Assembly (NCBI GenBank): GCA_019054805.1
Contig: JAHQIY010000005.1
Coordinates: 3,703,501 to 3,767,500, forward strand
From: Brachionus manjavacas
Taxonomy: Eukaryota > Rotifera > Eurotatoria > Ploima > Brachionidae
DNA length: 64,000 bases
Direction of reading: 5' to 3'
Under the pieces are notes generated by a model that searched no databases, was not told the DNA's origin, and was given only the letters and a program-made list of their open reading frames with translations. This document shows, in pieces, positions 1-10,191 of this stretch; positions within the stretch are counted from its first letter, which is position 1; every line of letters begins with the position of its first letter. Made by a program: the position numbers and the translations under genes.

Positions 1-197
1 ATACAGATTATATAATTGTCGTAATAGATAATTTAAACAATTTGTCTAAGGCAAGAATAGCGGAGATTTTTTGCCTAAATGAAAATCCAGATATTTTGCG
101 TCTCGAATCAGAAGTCTTTAAAGCAAGTATTTATCTGAGAACAAGTGACTTTGGGTCTTCGAGCAATTTTTCGTCATTGTCAGATATTTTAAATTGA
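1..197 (+). pseudogene. 3' end of NO VEIN-like DUF3883 coding copy 1 (partial)
   Basis: Reads in frame with the C-terminal portion of the 217-residue DUF3883 segment seen complete at 6757-7410 and 17384-18037. The segment starts just after the EVK catalytic strand and covers the IIVVIDNL strand through the Ser/Phe-rich C-terminus. Only this fragment is in the window, so it cannot be decided whether the copy is functional. Family knowledge: DUF3883 is the restriction-endonuclease-like C-terminal domain of NO VEIN-type proteins. Confidence 0.7.
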
Positions 198-707
198 ATT
201 TTAGCTTTTCTATGTAGCTTGAAAATAATTCAAAATTTATCTTCAATTTTTTATTGTTAAAAAGACGGTGCTCTTTCCCATTAAAACTTAATTTTGAAGA
301 TAAAGAAAATTAAATAAAAAATTAAAAAATCCATTTTTTGTAGAATTTTTTATTGACTTTTTGAGAGAAAATTCGTATAAAACATAATTGATTATAAAAG
401 TTACCTTACAACTTTAGTTTTACAATAAGATCGTTCGTAATAAGAGTAGAGTTTCACTACGGCATGGTGGGGATTATATAAACACTAAAAGGCGTATTGT
501 TTGTTCAAAATGTGAATCTTCAGACCTTTTTTAATAAAAAAATAAAAAATTTTAAACACATTCTTTATTGAGTTATAACAGAATTCAGAGATCGAATTTA
601 TATGATATATATGAGATGAATAAAACTCTGAAAAATCTTCTGGACCGGACACAATGCATCCTTTGATGCTTAAATATAGCAATAAAGCATTCTCTTTTGC
701 GTTTTAA
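1..707 (+). repeat. Edge-truncated third copy of the duplicated NOV-like/LINE unit
   Basis: Bases 1 to about 599 match 7214-7809 and 17841-18436 almost base for base. The first 197 bases are the last coding part of the DUF3883 protein, ending in a TGA. Around 600-618 the copy jumps over about 750 bases that are present in the other copies (7810-8562). It resumes with the segment that in copy 2 runs 8563 to about 8640, and homology stops near 707. A short filler of about 15-20 bases sits at the deletion junction. The copy therefore lost most of the internal LINE relic and presumably continues left of the window. Confidence 0.9.
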
Positions 708-799
708 TCCTCTTATATATAATTACGAAAAAAGTTGTTTGTTTGATTGTGTAACCATCTTTGCAAATAAGCGTCGGAGACCGAAGGTCGACGGCGCGT

Positions 800-1345
800 T
801 TTGCACCTCTTGATGTCCCATTCTGACGAAAATTGCCAACTCGCCATGTCGTTGCAATGGAAGTCTATGGGCCCTTGGGAAAAAATTGGTCTAATAATGA
901 ATTTGCGAATTGAGGGGATATTAAAGTGTTTTTCGGGTAAATCGAGTGTGTTGATTACGAATATGACCTTTGTTTTTCATTTGGAGTTGAAGGAGGGCCG
1001 TGGGGGTTATTTTTAGGCTTTTTGGGCAATTTAAACGAATGTGTAGAGGCCGTATTGCAACGACATGGCGATTTTCTTACGTAATCTGAATTATGGACAT
1101 AAAATTACTCAGAAATGGTTTTTAAGTTGGTATGCCTTTGAAAGGCGGGAGCTGTAGACGCTCCTGTTCAATTTTTGCCTTAAATTAAGTCTGAGTGAAA
1201 AAAAGTGGGAATAAAGTTTTTTCTGTACAAATCGATGCTGCTGATTACGAATATGTGCTTTGCGTAGGTGTTGAAAGCGGGGCGTGGAGGCTGTTTATGA
1301 ATTTTTTGGGATTTAATCGAGTGTATAGGGTGCGTAATGCAATGA
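800..1345. repeat. Unclassified repeat with 17-bp inverted repeat and diverged direct repeats
   Basis: This is a GC-richer island in AT-rich DNA. CGCCATGTCGTTGCAAT at 842-858 is exactly reverse-complemented at 1054-1070, 195 bases away. In addition, 945-1070 and 1228-1345 are diverged direct copies: both hold GATTACGAATATG, followed by a G-rich stretch, TTTTTGGG and a TTTAA(A/T)CGA(A/G)TG block. No protein family is recognisable in the small open frames (801-1016, 1195-1485). It may be the terminal part of an unknown DNA transposon or a tandem-organised non-coding repeat. Confidence 0.5.
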
Positions 1346-2001
1346 ATCTTTATTTGAAAATTTATAAAAATTTGAATAATCTTCCCAAAAATAAATTGAT
1401 ATTTATTTTAATGGACTTTAAAAATTTTAAAGAAATTGTTAACTTTATATTATTTTTTTTCAATTTTAAAAATTTAAATCTTTAATATATTTTAAAGATT
1501 GTAAAATTTCAAAATCACAATATTTATTACAAATTCGAATTTTTATTAAATTAGTAATTAATAACTTATATTTTTTTTGGATAAAAATGTTTTATTTCAA
1601 AAATTACGAAATATTAATTTAATTATAATTAAGTTTATCATTAAATTAAATGATTTATTTAAACCTTATACTGTTTTTAAAATTATTTTATTTTTTGTAT
1701 AGTAAAATTTAAATGTTAGAAATTTTTTTTTAATATAAATTGGTTTTTAAAGTTTTGAAAAAAATGTGTTCATTATTTTAAAAAATTTAAATCCATTGAA
1801 TTATTATTTCGAATTAATTATTTATTATTAAATTTTGTTTAAATATTTCCTTCCTCTATTTAAATAAATTTTTATTTTAAAATATTAACAAATATTTTAA
1901 AATAATTATATCTTAATAGAAACCGTATTTTCAACAAACGATGATGAGACAATAAAAGAGTTGTTCAGTCTTGCACCGTAAATGCTTGGTCTAATTTAGA
2001 A
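1346..2001. other. AT-rich spacer, no gene seen
   Basis: Almost pure A/T with homopolymer runs. No coding frame, RNA gene or repeat could be recognised. The 5' end of the Helitron must lie in or near this stretch, but no convincing terminal signature was found. Confidence 0.6.
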
Positions 2002-3809
2002 ATGGAACGTCAGTTCCAGCAACGAACAAGTCGAAGACTAACTTTTAAGACCTTAAAAGCGAGATTTAATGGTAAAATATTAATTTTGATAGAGTTTAAA
2101 ATTAAACATTTTATTTTAGTAATTATCCAAGCATCGGAACAACCACTGGAACAAACCAATAATAATCAGCGTCCAGGAACATCGGCATCATTTGCAACTC
2201 AAGTTACAATAAGTGAGGCTGAGCCAATGAGTATTCAACATGAGTGCCAACTTGATCATCAGATGACTTCTTTGAATCACCAAGAAGCTATTGCTGATAT
2301 GACCTCAGAGCTTGAACTTAGTTACTTTTTTATATATGTAAAGTATAATTATATTAATTGTGTTCTTTAGGTCTTAGTTTTTCTCAAAAAGACGAAACAT
2401 CAGATTTTAATTTAAATGAGACTGTAAATACCCCTGAAACATCAAATTTGAGACGACCTGGCAAACCAACAAGTTCGAGGCAAAGGAGAAGATCGCCATT
2501 AACTATTGAATCGGTGAACAGACTAAACGAGATTCAGCTGATTAATAATAGACTATCAGCTACAACTCCGATTCGTACAAGAAGAAATTTAACCATTCAA
2601 CTTGAACGGATGGGCACAGCTTCATTTGGAGAAGCACAAAGAGTGATTATCACGAGAGCGATGCGCGAAAGAATTAGACGCGCAAATGAGAGTGATGACC
2701 AAACTCAAGAACGTTTATTATCTCATTTAAATCGTCAACCTGTCTTAAGGGCTAATGAAACGCCTAATACAGATAATCGTCTTTCTCTTCAGGTTGAGAG
2801 ACAGAGAAATCGATTAGCAAACGAGACTCCTGAAGTAGCAAATAATCGTGTATCTATTGAGGCTGAGAGGCAAAGAAATCGTCGAGCAAATGAGACTGCT
2901 GAGCAGCGCGAGAAACGGTTAATGTATCAAAGAGACTACCGAGCTCGCATCAGAGAGAACGAAACGCCCGAGGAACGTTTACATAGACTCGGTTTAGTTA
3001 ATGAAAGAAGGCGTGAAAACCGAATTAATCGTCCTTTTTATATAGAATGAAATATAGATAGGGAAAATGCGATTGAAATTGACAATCAAGGCCAGTTGGA
3101 ACATGCCTGCCAATATTGCAATGCCTTATACTGGCCAAAGGAAGTCAATCGAAGCGGCAATTACATTCTTTGTTGTGAAAGGAACAAGATTGTAGTGCCA
3201 ATTATTGATCAATTTCATCCGACATTAATTCAGTTAGTAAATCCAGTTAACGATGCACAATGGCAATTAAGCGCAGAGTTTATGATGAATATACGCCAAT
3301 ACAACTCACTTTTTGCAATGGCAGCGGTAAAGTCAAATTTTGATCCCGAAGACTTGGATAATGTTCTAAATGATATGACACGTTTCAATGAAAGGCGTAA
3401 TAATCGATTGCCTTATCTTTATAAAGTACATGGTTCTGTTTACTACCGCATCCCTCCAATGTTTAATGGACCTAATGGTAATTTGAATCTAAGAGCTGCA
3501 CAGTATCTTATGTTAGATTCAGATCGAGCTATTGTTGAGAGTATGCTTGTGAATGGGACTAAAAGCGGTCTAAATATCAATGAAGATATTGTTCAACTTT
3601 TAAATCAGATGATGACTAACTCAAATCCACTCAAGCAGTTATTTTTGACTAATCGCGAAGTTCTTCATCAGCAAAATCAACAAGATCCTTTTACTGTTCA
3701 AATGTGGACTACCCGATTTGTTCCGCATAATGTCAATGTACCGGTTAATGCAAGCGGAAGAAGACAAATTGCTGATTTTGCTTTATTTGACTTAAAATCA
3801 AATCAATAG
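2002..3809 (+). pseudogene. Truncated Helitron: N-terminal gag-like/Helitron_like_N region
   Basis: Three coding blocks are joined by two probable short GT-AG introns (about 2073-2119 and about 2338-2370). The first blocks encode a Gln/Asn/Ser-rich leader. The second (to 3050) has Arg-rich repeats around the motif ANETPE, typical of Helitron N-termini. The third (3096-3809) has a CxxC...CC zinc-binding start, then MNIRQYNSLFAMAAV and YKVHGSVYYRI, which match the Helitron_like_N domain pattern (NIRxYNxxFAFAS, then FxIHGQVYHRI). One in-frame TGA at 3048-3050 separates the last two blocks. The frame ends at the boundary of the 5.86-kb duplication, before any HUH replication initiator or PIF1 helicase domain. 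It is therefore a broken element, incapable of rolling-circle transposition by itself. Confidence 0.8.
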
Positions 3810-3973
3810 GATTTATTTCATTTCAATGAACGCCTTAAAGGCGATTGAAAATAAAAATAAAATGTAATAAATAAGACTAAGTGTTAGTGTTTTCTAACAA
3901 AATTGAATAAAATATTTTATTTAATCGTAAATATATTTTAATTTCAAAAATTGATAAAACTAAAATAGTTTCA

Positions 3974-4066
3974 ATGTTTATTGGAATCGATTTCGGGACA
4001 AAATTAATTATCGAAAATAAATTGTGCTATGGAATTATTCACCCAAATGAGGCTTATTGGGAATGA
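3974..4066 (+). other. 30-codon open frame starting MFIGIDFGT
   Basis: A short frame conserved in both copies of the duplication (the other at 14602-14694). Its start MFIGIDFGTK resembles the phosphate-1 loop (GIDxGT) that opens HSP70/HSPA12-type ATPases. It stops after 30 residues and nothing downstream continues the fold. It could be a captured first exon of an HSP70-like gene or chance. Conservation between copies says little because the whole unit is a recent duplicate. Confidence 0.25.
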
Positions 4067-4083
4067 ATAATAAGAATTAAAAT

Positions 4084-4150
4084 TCACACTCACACTTGAT
4101 CACGTATAATATTTATACGTATAATTTCACGTATAATATGATCAAAATGC
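4084..4150. repeat. Palindromic CACGTATAAT repeat cluster
   Basis: Three copies of (C/T)ACGTATAAT in about 45 bases, bracketed by TGATCA at both ends, form a near-palindrome. The same array is in the second copy at about 14715-14775. No function can be assigned. Confidence 0.5.
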
Positions 4151-4715
4151 AATTCTTTTAAATGACAAAAAATTGACATAAAAAAAAGAATTTTAAATTT
4201 TTTTAATTTTTCGCTAAATTAACTGGGTACCTATCACTCAAACTCACACTCTCACCCAAAAAAATGGCAAAAATTGTTTTATTGTGCTCTTTTTTGGTTT
4301 ATATCGCAATTAATATGTTTCTTGAGCCAAAAAATTGCCTTTAAAGATACTTTCTTATTTTTTAATTTATCTATAATGTAATTTTTGAATGTGTTTTTAT
4401 CTCTAAGTTAAAATAAAAAAAATTTAAATAAGATTTTTAAAAGATTAGTAACATTAGTTTTATTACATCATCATATTAAATCAGTAAAATATTTTTAATT
4501 TAATGGAATTATTGTGCTCATTTTTAGTCTTAGAATTCATATTTCAGAGAAAAAAATAAAGAAATAATATTGAAAGAATAAGAATTGAAAATTTCTAAAC
4601 TTTAAAGAATGCTATTTTAAAAAATAGCATAAAAAACAAAAATAAAAGGACACTATAAAATTGAATTTTTCAACTATATATTTAATTTTTGATTTATAAA
4701 ATTTTTATCTTTAAG

Positions 4716-7410
4716 TTATGATTCAAAAGATAAACGCAAATATAACAAATTAACTAATTTAGAAGGAAATACAATTTATTTTACAACTTTACATCATCAA
4801 TTAAAAACATGGAGAAAAGAAATTTCAATTATTGAAACTCGAAATATCAATGAGGCTGAATATTTAAGATTTCTTCAAATACAAGACATAGAGCCCGAAA
4901 ATATGATTGAAATAATCATAGCCTCGCATAAAAAAGGATGCATATCAGAAATTGATTGTATTTGGAACGATTTAGAATTTTTGAAAAATCATTTTGATAT
5001 TTTCAAAGATGTTTTGTTCGATGATGTTTTGTCGTTAACAGTGCCTGTGATCGGTGGTCTTTTACCACTTAAATATTCAAAAATCCCAACTTTATTATGT
5101 TTTGATCTATCTTTTCTTACCTGTGATGACAGAATAATTAATTTTTCAAGTTTGAAAAGGCTTTTTCCAACTATGAAATATTAGAATGGGAACACTTTTT
5201 CATTAATTTAGGACTTGATCTTCCAGACTTAAATGCATTGGACACAAATGACATTTTTCTTAGACCATTAGTAGATTATGATGAAAGAGAATCTGAATTG
5301 GCTTTAAAAATTCTTAATTCGAATGTAAATTTGGTCAATTTTATTAAGCTTCTTCCAATTAAATGCTCAATGGAGTCATGTTCAATAAAGCACCAAACGG
5401 TACATCTTAATTCAATACATTTGCTTAATTCTCATTGCATTAAAGTTCCCTACCATGCCATGAATTTAGCAGAAAAAATGGGAATACACACAAAACTAAA
5501 TACGAGTTTATGCATAAATTCTTTAGAAGCATTGGTATTAGAAAATAACAAATTCTCTGATGAGTACTTGAAATGGTTCGCTAGATTACAAGAAATTTCA
5601 GGAGACTTTTTTTTTGAGGATGATATCCAGCACAAAAAGTTGATATGTCTAAAGAATTTATATCAAGAAAAAGAATTTTATTCTCCTAATCAAGTCTATG
5701 TGAGCGGTAATAATCAGGTGATAGAAATCCTTGGAAAATACAAAACAGTCATAAACGAAAAATTGAATAGAGAATTTTTAGAATTTGAACATTTATTGAT
5801 AAAATTGGGATTTAAAAATGAACCAAATATACAGGATCTAATTGAATTGATTTTTTTGATGGATCAAGATGAAGAAATATTTTTTAACCAAAATTTTTTG
5901 GGCAATGTAACTTTTAAAGGACAGAATGCGTTAAAATAAATTTATTTATATTTGGAAAATTTACTTCAAAAAAAGCAAACATTTACCAGCCGATCAACTG
6001 GGAAACAAGATTGAATTTAAAGGAAATAATTAATAATTCATTGGACAAATATTTAAATGAATTAAAATCACTGCCCGTTTTGACTGTTGATAATAAATTA
6101 ATTCGAAGTGAAATTTTAAAAGAAAAAATTTTAGTAGCGTCCTTGAATGATCAGGTAAGCAAATTGTTTCAAAAAGAAAATTCAAGCACTTATTTTGTAT
6201 GCAATAGTGAAGTTGCTATGAATTGTCCATTTTTAATGTCAATAATAGGATGTATTTATTTGGAGCCCAATTCTGTAATAAGATTGTCTCATCAGACTAA
6301 CAACATGGAGATAATTTATCCATTGATTACTGAAATGGTCAAAATCAATTCAGATTTAGAAAAAATTGAAATTTTGAATGTTGTTTATATTGGAGCCGAT
6401 TTGGTTTATGATCCTCTTTTAAATAGAATTCGAAAAAAAGATATTCATTTAATTGATTCACTAAAAACTCTTAGTTTACACTCATTTGATTCTTTGCTTT
6501 TAGATAACGATACTTTACTTTGCTCAACTAAACTATCAAATAAAAGTGGATTTATGTCTGTTTACCAGAGAGGACTGGGAGAATTGTTGAGTCTAAATTT
6601 CCCAAATGAGAATATCGAACAAAAACTTAATTGTTGCATGCAAAATTTGGATAGAAATTTTGAAAGCCTAAGACAAAGATTCCACAATTGGTCAAAGGGA
6701 TCAACAGAAGATTCATTTTATGACATGGATCAAATTTCCTTTCTAGAAAAAAAAATTTGCCAAATGATCATGTAGCGGCAAATAAAAATAATAGTTTGAG
6801 TGAGGAAAAATTATACAAACAAAGAATTTTGCAAATTATTAGTAAACTACCTGGTATAAATAGACCTAATGAGTATCATATAAGAAAAAAATATAAAAGT
6901 AATATGTCATCTGATAGATTGATCGAGATCGGTAAAAAAGCCGAAACATTTTTTTATCACTTTCTAAATTTTATCTACCCCGGATCGTTTGAATGGGTTT
7001 CATCGTTAAAAAAAGGAATTTTTATCAATAATTTTGGCTTTGATGATAGATTAGGCTATGATTTTGTAGTCAACTTTGATAATAAGAAAATATTTTCGCC
7101 ACAAGGCAAAAAGTGTTTAATTGAAGTAAAAGGATTCGGCGATGAATGGCAAGGAAATTTTTTCTTTACTAAAAAACAATTAAATGCATTTAAACTTGCT
7201 GAAAAAGCTGATGATACAGATTATATAATTGTCGTAATAGATAATTTAAACAATTTGTCTAAGGCAAGAATAGCGGAGATTTTTTGCCTAAATGAAAATC
7301 CAGATATTTTGCGTCTCGAATCAGAAGTCTTTAAAGCAAGTATTTATCTGAGAACAAGTGACTTTGGGTCTTCGAGCAATTTTTCGTCATTGTCAGATAT
7401 TTTAAATTGA
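4716..7410 (+). pseudogene. NO VEIN-like protein, C-terminal half, upstream duplicate (disrupted)
   Basis: The coding copy equals 15342-18037. It begins at a probable splice acceptor (TCTTTAAG before 4716) and runs through LEGNTIYFTTLHHQLKTW, a helical middle region, and the DUF3883 domain (6757-7410). In that domain GYDF and IEVKG carry the Asp and the Glu-x-Lys of a PD-(D/E)XK core (Asp102, Glu123, Lys125 of the last frame). Breaks: one A is missing from an A run near 5156, shifting frame; a C-to-A change makes TAA at 5936-5938 where copy 3 has TCA; a shared frame change occurs near 6011; and there is an A-run length change near 6750. Upstream of it lies a Helitron fragment instead of the ATPase half, so a full protein cannot be made here. 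Confidence 0.8.
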
Positions 7411-7849
7411 ATTTTAGCTTTTCTATGTAGCTTGAAAATAATTCAAAATTTATCTTCAATTTTTTATTGTTAAAAAGACGGTGCCCTTTCCCATTAAAAC
7501 TTAATTTTGAAGATAAAGAAAATTAAATAAAAAATTAAAAAAACATTTTTTGTAGAATTTTTTATTGACTTTTTGAGAGAAAATTCGTATAAAACATAAT
7601 TGATTATAAAAGTTACCTTACAACTTTAGTTTTACAATAAGATCGTTCGTAATAAGAGTAGAGTTTCACTACGGCATGGTGGGGATTATATAAACACTAA
7701 AAGGCGTATTGTTTGTTCAAAATGTGAATCTTCAGACCTTTTTTAATAAAAAAAAAAAAATTTAAACATATTCTTGATTGTGTTATAACAGAATTCAGAG
7801 ATCGAATTTCCTAAGTAAAAACAAACCCACCACTCGGTGATGTTAAATA

Positions 7850-9560
7850 AGGACAGATGGTGCTAGTGTGGGGCTACAAATTATTACCGAACGCGAGGAA
7901 AACTAGGTACTCATCAAAAAAAAAAATTGATATCTCATAAAAATCTAAATTATTTTGAAGCAAACTTCTTGGGCATAAATGATGAATTGATGAATCAGGA
8001 CTTGGCTAGATTTTTAAAAAATTTTGACGCGAGTCAAATGTTTGATGTATTTACATAAGAACTGATTTAGATATCATTCCGCAATTCCCCAAATAAAAGC
8101 TTTATAAAAACAGAACAAGGCCAAAATTCCTTAATAGTGAAATTAAAAAAATGGTTAAACTAAAAAACAAGCTCTGGTATAGATTCAAGAAGACGTTTTA
8201 CCAAAATAATCTTATGTGTTTTTGTATTTATCAAAAATCCAGAAATGAATGCTCGATATCAATCAGAATAGGTATTAATGACTTGGAGCTATTCGTGACA
8301 AAACAGGCAAAAAAAAACGAAACTTATCTATAGCTACATAAATAGTAAAAGAAAAATTAGTATTTAGCTTGATGCATTAGAAAATGAGGGAAAATAATTA
8401 ACAAAACGTGAAAATATTGTAAATATATTAAATTATTTATTTAAATCGGCTTTCAACTTTCCGAGCGAAAAACAGGACGATATTCATTTTCTTTAAAATT
8501 ACAGTCTGTTTCCATAAATTAGACCCGATCGTCATCTTTAAGCCATACAAAATTAAGGTCACATAAAACTCTGAAAAATCTTCTGGACCGGACACAATGC
8601 ATCCTTTGATGCTTAAATATAGCAATAAAGCATTCTGTTTTTCGTTTTAATTAATATTTATAAAATCGTTTAATGAACTACCAAAATAATGGAAGACAGC
8701 AAATTTATCTCCTATTAATAATAGTGGAACAAAATTGGACATTAAAAATAATAAATCGGTTTCGCTATTTCAAAAAAATTGACATTGTCTATACTGACTT
8801 GTCAAAGGCCTCAACTACTGTCTAGTGTCTCAGATATGCATATGACTTGAAATTAATTGATCTCTCCAAATTCACGAAATAAGGATCATTGAAAATTCTA
8901 TTAGACCACGATCTTTGAAATGGGCAGATAATTAGTTAGCAAATCTAACCGGAAAAATTATAAAGCTTTATATCTAGGAAAGAGAAAAGAAAAAAAAAAC
9001 GAAAACTGAATATCAAATCAAATTTTATCTCATTTCCTACAGGAGATAACAGAAAAAAAATATTTCGGTATTTTTATTAAAAATGAATTAAAATAGAATA
9101 AACAATGTGCTGTAGCTGTAGCAGCTATAAAAGCTAACCGAATTATGGGTCTGATAAGATATTCTTTTTAGGGAATCTTAGCCTAGAATCATTAAGACTT
9201 CCCTATATTTCAATTGTGAGACCCCATCTGGAGAATTCAGTACGAACCTGGAGCCCGAATTAAAAAACAGGCATTAAAATTCTTGAAAAAGTACAAAGAA
9301 GAGTAACAAAACTGCCTGATTCTACTAGAATTAAGTCTTATGGAAACAGATTGAAATACTTAAATCTTATGAGTCTAAAAAATATTTCAAATTCAAATGG
9401 TTTTGAAAGAGTATCATTAAATAAATGGTATCAATTTCGTTAGTAGTGCAATAAACCTAAGAAGACCTATGAGAATAGACTGGTAGAGAAGAAAATCGCA
9501 GAAGCTCATTAAGATATAATTTCTTTACAAATCGCTTTGTAAAATTATGAAACAGTTTAT
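7850..9560 (+). mobile_element. Decayed non-LTR retrotransposon (LINE), upstream copy
   Basis: Short frames with stops and shifts recall LINE order. KLKNKLWYRFKKT (about 8154-8190) is typical of the linker between endonuclease and reverse transcriptase. DIVYTDLSKAST near 8784 mirrors the catalytic block usually reading DxIYLDFxKAF. Fragments near 9190-9400 (VRPHLE, ILEKVQRRVTKLP) mirror the region after the RT. No intact domain remains. It lies directly downstream of the NOV-like 3' end and was duplicated with it. Confidence 0.7.
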
Positions 9561-9580
9561 CAGTGAATGCTTTTAATGCA

Positions 9581-9640
9581 AAAATGAATTAAAATCACTG
9601 CTTATTTTGTCTATTGATAATGAATTAATTCGAAGTGAAA
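9581..9640 (+). repeat. Diverged fragment of the NOV-like exon at the duplication boundary
   Basis: About 60 bases (AATGAATTAAAATCACTGC onward) match the NOV-like exon at 6056-6115 with several substitutions. A longer diverged version occurs in the other copy at 20204-20290. The duplication therefore ends in sequence derived from its own internal exon. Confidence 0.75.
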
Positions 9641-10191
9641 AGCAATTTTACCAAATTATTTGCTCTATGCCTGAAGTAATCCATTTATTATTTTAAATAA
9701 AAAACTGACTCATAGAGTATTCTCTAATTAAAAATGCTGTTTCATCTGTATTCTGATGATTAGTTTAAACACTAGGGTAAAAACTGCTAATTTTATTTTC
9801 AAATTGAAATCGTTCTAACCAGAGAATTCCAAGGATTTATTTATTCAAACTTTTATATTTTTGATCAAAATTTTATTGCGTAGATTAAAAAAAATAAAAC
9901 TTGATAATTTTTTAAAAATCGTTCATTTTTCAATTTTTTGGAAGATAGAAATAAAAATGTGATATATACGAATTTATCATGTAAGCATTTTATTAAAAGT
10001 ATCTTGGAAACTAAGCGATAACAACCACAAACAAAAAAACTTACTGAGATAAAAATAGACAATTAGAAAAAAAAGTCATAAATCATTTTTTTTATTAAAA
10101 TAAAAAAAATTCTCAACAAAGAATAACAAAAAATGAATCAAGTAATTAAATATAAAACACTTAATTTGTTGTAATTGATTTTATTGTTAGA
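9641..10191. other. AT-rich spacer upstream of the ATPase half
   Basis: No coding frame with family similarity was seen. A splice-acceptor-like TTTATTGTTAG precedes 10192, from where the next coding frame is open, so part of this stretch may be an intron of an exon lying elsewhere. Confidence 0.4.

Larger units (their letters stand above)
3782..9640 (+). repeat. Large direct duplication, upstream copy (about 5.86 kb)
   Basis: Aligns nearly base for base with 14410-20263. The left boundary lies inside the last 28 bases of the Helitron frame (TTTATTTGACTTAAAATC is shared). The right boundary lies inside a diverged copy of a NOV-like exon sequence (9581-9640). Differences are mostly one- or two-base changes in A or T runs, plus a few substitutions. 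Contents: non-coding lead (3782-4715), NOV-like C-terminal coding (4716-7410), 3' flank, and a decayed LINE (7850-9560). The near identity implies a recent duplication or gene conversion. Confidence 0.95.

Noticed and set aside
1195..1485. 96-codon frame as a gene
   Set aside because: It runs from a repeat into A/T-rich filler and encodes low-complexity Asn/Phe/Lys sequence.
4716..7410. Programmed frameshifting to explain the multi-frame nuclease half
   Set aside because: There are too many shifts in different directions, and they differ between near-identical copies; decay or sequence error is simpler.
8437..8625. 62-codon minus-strand frame repeated at 19063 and partly at 485
   Set aside because: Its repetition only reflects the segmental duplication; it lies in LINE relic/flank sequence.
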